From contig MU646928.1 of assembly GCA_026770585.1 (NCBI GenBank), positions 138,494 to 153,447 on the forward strand: a stretch of 14,954 nt of DNA. The letters run 5' to 3'. A model generated the notes under the pieces. It had not been told where the DNA came from. It did no database searches and saw only the letters and a program-made list of their open reading frames with translations. Position 1 is the first letter of the stretch; each line of letters begins with the position of its first letter. The stretch is from Baffinella frigidus. Lineage: Eukaryota; Cryptophyceae; Cryptomonadales; Baffinellaceae. The translations under genes and the position numbers were made by a program. Positions 12,169-14,954 of this stretch are shown one piece after another.

Positions 12169-12256
12169 CTTGTCGACGGGGTTGGCCTGGAGGAGGCACG
12201 CGTTGAACGTTTCCACACACACCTCCAACGACACGCCGCACGCCGGGAGCAGTAGA
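12169..12256 (-). pseudogene. Exon A copy 3
   Basis: The minus strand, after GAGGATTAG, reads LLPACGVSLEVCVETFNACL, LQANPVDK, then AAG|GTTCCT. Eighty-eight bases, open. It is the most diverged of three tandem copies and runs directly into telomere-like intron. Confidence 0.5.
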
Positions 12257-12341
12257 CTAATCCTCGCAGCGTTTTGTACCAGGCGCGTCCGCTTCGTACC
12301 ACGCACCCGCGCCACTTTGTACCAGGAAGGGGTTAGGCAAC

Positions 12342-12429
12342 CTTGTCGACGGGGTTGGCCTGGTGGAGGCACGCTTTGAACGTCTCCACGCACACCTCCG
12401 AGGAGACGCCGCACGCCGGGAGCAGTAGA
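12342..12429 (-). pseudogene. Exon A copy 2
   Basis: Reads LLPACGVSSEVCVETFKACL, HQANPVDK then AAG|GTTGCC on the minus strand, 88 bases after GGGTTAG. It is nearly identical to copy 1 over the Cys-containing core. Because 88 is not a multiple of three, splicing it in together with copy 1 would break the frame. Confidence 0.5.
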
Positions 12430-12520
12430 CTAACCCTCGCAGCGTTTTGTACCAGGCGCGTCCGCTTCGTACCATGCTACCGCGCCATTTTGTACCAGGA
12501 ACAGGAAGGGGTGAGGCAAC

Positions 12521-12602
12521 CTTGTCGACGGGGTTCGCCTGGTGGAGGCACGCTTTGAACGTCTCCACACACACCTCCGAGGAGACGCCGCACGCCGGGA
12601 CG
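12521..12602 (-). CDS. Exon A, copy 1, Cys-rich exon (partial gene)
   Basis: On the minus strand GGCCGGTGGAAAGCAG may be the acceptor. The exon then reads VPACGVSSEVCVETFKACLH, QANPVDK and ends AAG|GTTGCC in phase 0. Three Cys are spaced over 15 residues. It is the most upstream copy and the only one with sequence unlike the other two before it, so I take it as the founder. Upstream bases may also be coding (VESSVPACG is open), in which case the exon is longer. It joins exon B in phase 0. Family not recognised. Confidence 0.45.
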
Positions 12603-12667
12603 CTGCTTTCCACCGGCCTGTGTCGCGCTTGTGCAGTGAGTGGCGGGGACTCTATCGCATGGTAAAT

Positions 12668-12738
12668 TCAATTAGGCCTCCTAATTAAATGGAAACGCTA
12701 ATTAGGGAACTGATTCAGTTATCTTTCGAGATGAAATC
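12668..12738. mobile_element. F5 foldback remnant, right half
   Basis: CAATTAGGCCTCCTAATTAAATGGAAACGCTAATTAGGGAACTGATTCAGTTATCTTTCGAGATGAAAT matches 6332-6393. The left arm is missing. Confidence 0.75.
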
Positions 12739-12769
12739 CACACGCACCCCTAGGGGGTGCGGGGCATTC

Positions 12770-12909
12770 TTATCCGGGGAAGCCTATTTTTCTTTCATGT
12801 GATTCCTGTGAAAATTACTACACGAATGCTTTAATATTACTAGTAAGAACGAATTGTGTGGTAGTTTTCATTACCATCAAATGAAAGAAAATTAGGTTTC
12901 CCCGGATAA
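12770..12909. mobile_element. F3 palindromic MITE, 140 bp, second copy
   Basis: TTATCCGGGGAAGCCTATTTTTCTTTCAT to its imperfect inverse ending in CCCCGGATAA. The core CACGAATGCTTTAATATTACTAGTAAGAAC is in the opposite orientation to the copy at 6780. Length is identical (140 bp). No target duplication remains visible (ATTC against GACT), and the arms are more diverged, so this copy looks older. Confidence 0.85.
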
Positions 12910-13405
12910 GACTCACACCCGAGATTCCGAAACGCTTCGCTCCTGGTAAGAACATAGTCACAACCGATATTCCAAAATGAGCCACTCCAGACCAATATTT
13001 TTGTACAAACCAACATTTTCCTGCGTCGAAAATACCTCTCTGTCTCAGTCCACCTCGTGAGCTCCTAATACGGCGTCTCACAGCACACAGCACTGACTAC
13101 GGTAGGTCCTAGCGCTTGGCGGTAGGGTCAAATGCATGGCGGTATTGGCTACGGTAGGCCCTAGGGCACCTAGGACCATGTCTCTTCCTGCGAGCCATTG
13201 GACCTGCCGCCCTAGGACCCACCTAGTAGCTGCCAGAATGGTGTGCTGATTGGGACGGGGGTCGTGGGCGGTTGGCGCGGGTGAATGCAGCCAGGTGCAC
13301 CACCAGATCGTCCCATAGGAGCTGAGACGACTACGGGGTTGCGCTATCGAGGAGCAAGGAGCGAGGGGCGGGGAGAGGGGCGGCGGGAGCGGGGGAGCTG
13401 GGCGC
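12910..13405. other. Intergenic sequence with CCTAGG-rich foldback debris and possible downstream exons
   Basis: 13097-13222 holds GACTACGGTAGGTCCTAGC, GGCTACGGTAGGCCCTAGGGCACCTAGGACC and CCCTAGGACCCACCTAGTAGC, degenerate F1/F2-like inverted sequence. 13340-13405 is C/T-rich on the minus strand (CTCCCCCGCTCCCGCCGCCCCTCTCCCCGCCCC) and could be the 3' end of an intron of the gene at 13723. Possible acceptors are CTCGATAG (about 13346) and CCCGTCCCAATCAG (about 13243). No other gene is visible. Confidence 0.4.
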
Positions 13406-13723
13406 TCACCCAGGCACGACAGCGCCACACCCCCCCGGGCGGCTGCACCCCAGCGCGCGGGACTCCCACGCCGACCCCTGCGAGAAGCAGTCCAGCTGCC
13501 CCCACGCAACCCCGCCCTTGTTGACCTCTGCATCGTCCCACGAAAACAGCCCGCTCTGCCGCGCCATCGGCGACATGCCCCGCTGATCCACCGCCATCAC
13601 CGGCTCCCAACCCCCCTGAAGCAGCGCGCTGGGAGAAGGCCGCGCCACGCAGATGATGAGCACGGCCGCCCCCAGGCACGCCGTGGCGACGCCCGCCACC
13701 GCGAAGGGTCGCCGCCCAGCCAT
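13406..13723 (-). CDS. Small single-pass membrane protein, unrecognised; possibly only the first exon
   Basis: ATG at 13723-13721 opens a 105-codon frame. Residues 2-5 are AGRR, residues 7-27 form one hydrophobic segment (PFAVAGVATACLGAAVLIIC), and the rest is a hydrophilic tail with PSPSALLQGGWEPVMAVDQR and three Cys near the end. This suggests a signal anchor or uncleaved signal peptide with the C-terminal part on the lumenal or outer side. The in-frame stop TGA overlaps a good donor, CCTGG|GTGAGC, followed by a pyrimidine-rich stretch, so the true gene may splice onward. It is divergent from the ankyrin gene, with 153 bp between the starts. No family is recognised. Codon use is GC-rich like the neighbour. 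Confidence 0.6.
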   Translation of the reverse strand: MAGRRPFAVAGVATACLGAAVLIICVARPSPSALLQGGWEPVMAVDQRGMSPMARQSGLFSWDDAEVNKGGVAWGQLDCFSQGSAWESRALGCSRPGGCGAVVPG

Positions 13724-13876
13724 TTTCCCTTTGGTAACGTGAAAAGTTGACGCCAAAGTCAACATTCACTTTTGGCAAAAGTCCATGATTTTTTTTCGAG
13801 ACAAGAGACAGGCAAAACTCGGACGTTTCGGGCGGTTTCAGGTCACCCAAGCCGACGCCGCTCTCCTGTCTGTCCC
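13724..13876. promoter_or_regulatory. Divergent intergenic (bidirectional promoter) region
   Basis: Separates two divergent start codons. It contains GTTGACGCCAAAGTCAAC (13746-13763), an inverted GTTGAC/GTCAAC pair, and an AT-rich part with poly-T (13787-13796). No clear TATA box is seen. The role is inferred from position only. Confidence 0.4.
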
Positions 13877-14341
13877 ATGGCGGCAGAGATGACTATTCCG
13901 GACCCAGCGCTTTGGACTGCATCGTCGCAGGGGTGGGTGGAGGAGGTACGGCAGGAGGGAGCCGGGGTTGCTTCACATCCCTTGTTTACCGGGGGGGCTG
14001 GGACCACACCGCTCTCTATCGCTACGTTTTTGAATCGCGAGGAGGTGGTCCGGCTGCTGCTTGACCACGGGGCGGACACTTCGGCAAATGACATCAGTGG
14101 AAGGACGCCGCTTTTTTCGAAAGAGAGGCTTCGCGCTTGGGAGACGCCGACGGACATCGCGACGGAGCAGGCGCACCTTCAGATCGTGGCGATGCTCAGG
14201 ATGGAGCCAGCGCGCAGAGAGGAAGTGCGCAGGGCCTGGTGCGTGGCGTTCGCCATGGGGCAGCACGAGCGGCTGGGGGCGGGGTCGCGGGTGCGAGAGC
14301 TTGATCCTGGGGTGGCGCGGATGGTGCTGGAGCAAGTGTGA
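13877..14341 (+). CDS. Ankyrin-repeat protein, 154 aa
   Basis: The frame starts best at ATG 13877 (GTCCCATGG). The same frame is open upstream to 13772, but that position is TTG, not ATG. Residues 42-70 are a clear ankyrin repeat (GTTPLSIATFLNREEVVRLL, LDHGADTSA). Residues 71-107 are a second one with an internal insertion (NDISGRTPLFSK... then ETPTDIATEQAHLQIVAML). Residues 8-30 (PDPALWTASSQGWVEEVRQEGAG) may be a degenerate capping repeat. The C-terminal 45 residues have no ankyrin character: RREEVRRAWCVAFAMGQHER through ARMVLEQV. Ankyrin repeats bind proteins (established), but the partner is unknown. No signal peptide or membrane segment is seen, so it is probably cytosolic. Two partial copies of its 3' end lie at 2062-2313, so it is a duplicated family in this genome. 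Confidence 0.75.
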   Translation: MAAEMTIPDPALWTASSQGWVEEVRQEGAGVASHPLFTGGAGTTPLSIATFLNREEVVRLLLDHGADTSANDISGRTPLFSKERLRAWETPTDIATEQAHLQIVAMLRMEPARREEVRRAWCVAFAMGQHERLGAGSRVRELDPGVARMVLEQV

Positions 14342-14534
14342 AGGCTGGCTGCGGCGCGCAGCCAGAGGGGGTTCCTAGGACCCTCCTGTGTTCGTAGAGC
14401 GGTTCTTGCAACTGAGTAACGATCTGTGAGGTCCACTTCTTAGTGGCCATAAGCCAGCCAGGGATCAGGCAGAAATCGATATCGATACGCTGTCACATGC
14501 CCGATTGCAACCATGTGGCTGCCTAAGTAGCTAG
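14342..14534. other. 3' flank of the ankyrin gene
   Basis: AAGGCTGGCTGCGGCGCGCAGCC after the stop can form a GC-rich hairpin (GGCTGGCTGC / GCGCAGCC). Similar sequence follows the fragment at 2280. The remainder, with ATCGATATCGATACG at about 14477, shows no gene. Confidence 0.4.
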
Positions 14535-14594
14535 GTTGTGAGCCTCGACTCATAGTTGTGAGCCTCGCCTCATAGTCCTGAGCCTCGACTCAGA
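14535..14594. repeat. 20 bp tandem repeat, three units
   Basis: GTTGTGAGCCTCGACTCATA at 14535, GTTGTGAGCCTCGCCTCATA at 14555 and GTCCTGAGCCTCGACTCAGA at 14575. It sits between the ankyrin gene and the promoter-like region of the next gene. Confidence 0.85.
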
Positions 14595-14644
14595 GAATGG
14601 CTCAATAGTCAACCGTAATCCTCCAACCGCATTCCAACCGCAAA

Positions 14645-14684
14645 CGACCCCCTTTTAAAGCGGGTCTCTTTCTGTCTCTCAGTA
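14645..14684 (+). promoter_or_regulatory. Possible core promoter of the right-edge gene
   Basis: CTTTTAAAGCGGG (TTTTAAA at 14653-14659) is the only TATA-like sequence in this stretch, followed by the pyrimidine-rich CTCTTTCTGTCTCTCAG. It precedes two tandem copies of an apparent 5' leader. Position and sequence are suggestive only. Confidence 0.3.
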
Positions 14685-14914
14685 AACCGTTCTGTCTGCA
14701 CCCTCGGGCCCACGCGCCTCGTGTTTCTCCCTCTCTCAAGAGGTCACCAGCCTTCAGTGGTAGCGAAAGTCGGTTCTCCAAGATGCCTCCCACCATTTCA
14801 ACCGTTCTGTCTGCACCCTCGGGCCCACGCGCCTCGTGTTTCTCCCTCTCTCAAGAGGTCACCAGCCTTCAGTGGTAGCGAAGGTCGGTTCTCCAAGATG
14901 CCTCTCACCATTTC
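14685..14914 (+). repeat. 115 bp tandem duplication of a leader-like sequence
   Basis: Units 14685-14799 and 14800-14914 are almost identical: AACCGTTCTGTCTGCACCCTCGG through CTCCAAGATGCCTCYCACCATTTC, with two visible substitutions (A/G at AAAGTC, C/T at CCTCYCACC). Each has one CCAAGATGCC start context. The ATG of unit 1 (14783) opens a 31-codon frame closing at TAG 14876-14878. Confidence 0.9.
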
Positions 14915-14954
14915 CCCTCCCGCTCCAGCTGATCCCGCCCTCGCGCCGACAGCT
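14898..14954 (+). CDS. Start of a gene running off the right edge (partial)
   Basis: ATG at 14898 (CTCCAAGATGCC, purine at -3) opens a frame reading MPLTISPPAPADPALAPTA to the end of the window, rich in P and A. Only 19 codons are visible, so no product can be named. The duplicated unit directly upstream ends inside its first codons. It could instead be a signal or transit peptide start, or a chance frame. Confidence 0.35.
   Translation, partial: MPLTISPPAPADPALAPTA

Larger units (their letters stand above)
12167..12605 (-). repeat. Exon A tandem array, three units of about 175 bp
   Basis: AACCTTGTCGACGGGGTTSGCCTGG recurs at about 12167, 12340 and 12519. Each unit includes exon A and an intron-like part with GACTAAYCCTCGCAGCGTTTTGTACCAGGCGCGTCCGCTTCGTACCA and CACTTTGTACCAGG. 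The GTACCA motif series resembles the FB1 arms. ORFs of about 70-118 codons here are tandem artefacts. Confidence 0.8.

Noticed and set aside
12257-12613. 118-codon minus-strand ORF
   Set aside because: It covers two tandem exon A units plus GTACCA spacer. Only the Cys-containing exon A parts look protein-like.
13078-13533. 151-codon minus-strand ORF
   Set aside because: It is a different frame of the membrane protein's 3' part and a pyrimidine-rich intron-like stretch, with low-complexity P/R/S runs.
13772-13876. N-terminal extension of the ankyrin ORF
   Set aside because: The frame opens with TTG, not ATG. The first in-frame ATG is 13877, and the extension is composed of promoter-like sequence.

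Overview
The window looks like nuclear DNA of a unicellular eukaryote, most likely a microalga or related protist. Evidence: exon-like coding islands bounded by polypyrimidine-AG acceptors and branch-point-like CTAAC/CTGAC sequences, TTTAGGG/TTTTAGG/TTTCGGG (plant/algal telomere-type) repeats, many short foldback elements of MITE type, and no operon or Shine-Dalgarno organisation. I cannot name the species. Only the right end (about 13.4-15.0 kb) looks like ordinary gene space. The rest is a mosaic of multiplied exon fragments and mobile-element debris.

Layout. 1-1000: a foldback element (arms 147-248 / 553-657) carrying a short exon-like fragment, plus repeats of the same material. 1030-2320: several copies, in both orientations, of a small terminal exon (best copy 1545-1665), fused to two fragments of an ankyrin-gene 3' end whose intact relative lies at 13877-14341. 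2330-3780: a nest of 100-118 bp palindromic elements with TA target duplications, where elements sit inside elements and empty and filled sites can be compared. 4190-5000: telomere-like and (TTTCGGG)n repeats. 5000-5470: two roughly 180 bp tandem units. 5470-6750: low-information sequence with a few foldbacks. 6750-8130: a tandem array of about 175 bp units, each with a piece of one exon on the minus strand. 8009-8070: a perfect 62 bp palindrome.

8330-12602: four exon types on the minus strand, called here A (12521-12602), B (11398-11475), C (10200-10310) and D (8490-8612, with stop). The A-to-B, B-to-C and C-to-D junctions are all phase 0, so they could form the 3' part of one Cys-containing protein gene. 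Each exon is surrounded by extra, mostly truncated or frameshifted copies of itself with its flanking intron. Foldback elements are inserted among them, some at or beside exon edges.

13406-14341: a divergent gene pair, a small single-pass membrane protein (minus) and a short ankyrin-repeat protein (plus), sharing a 153 bp intergenic region. 14685-14914: a 115 bp tandem duplication that seems to duplicate the 5' leader and start codon of a gene running off the right edge.

No tRNA, rRNA or CRISPR array was recognised. The protein families of exons A-D, E, F and G were not recognised, and their boundaries are inferred from splice-like signals, repeat conservation and reading phase, not from transcripts.
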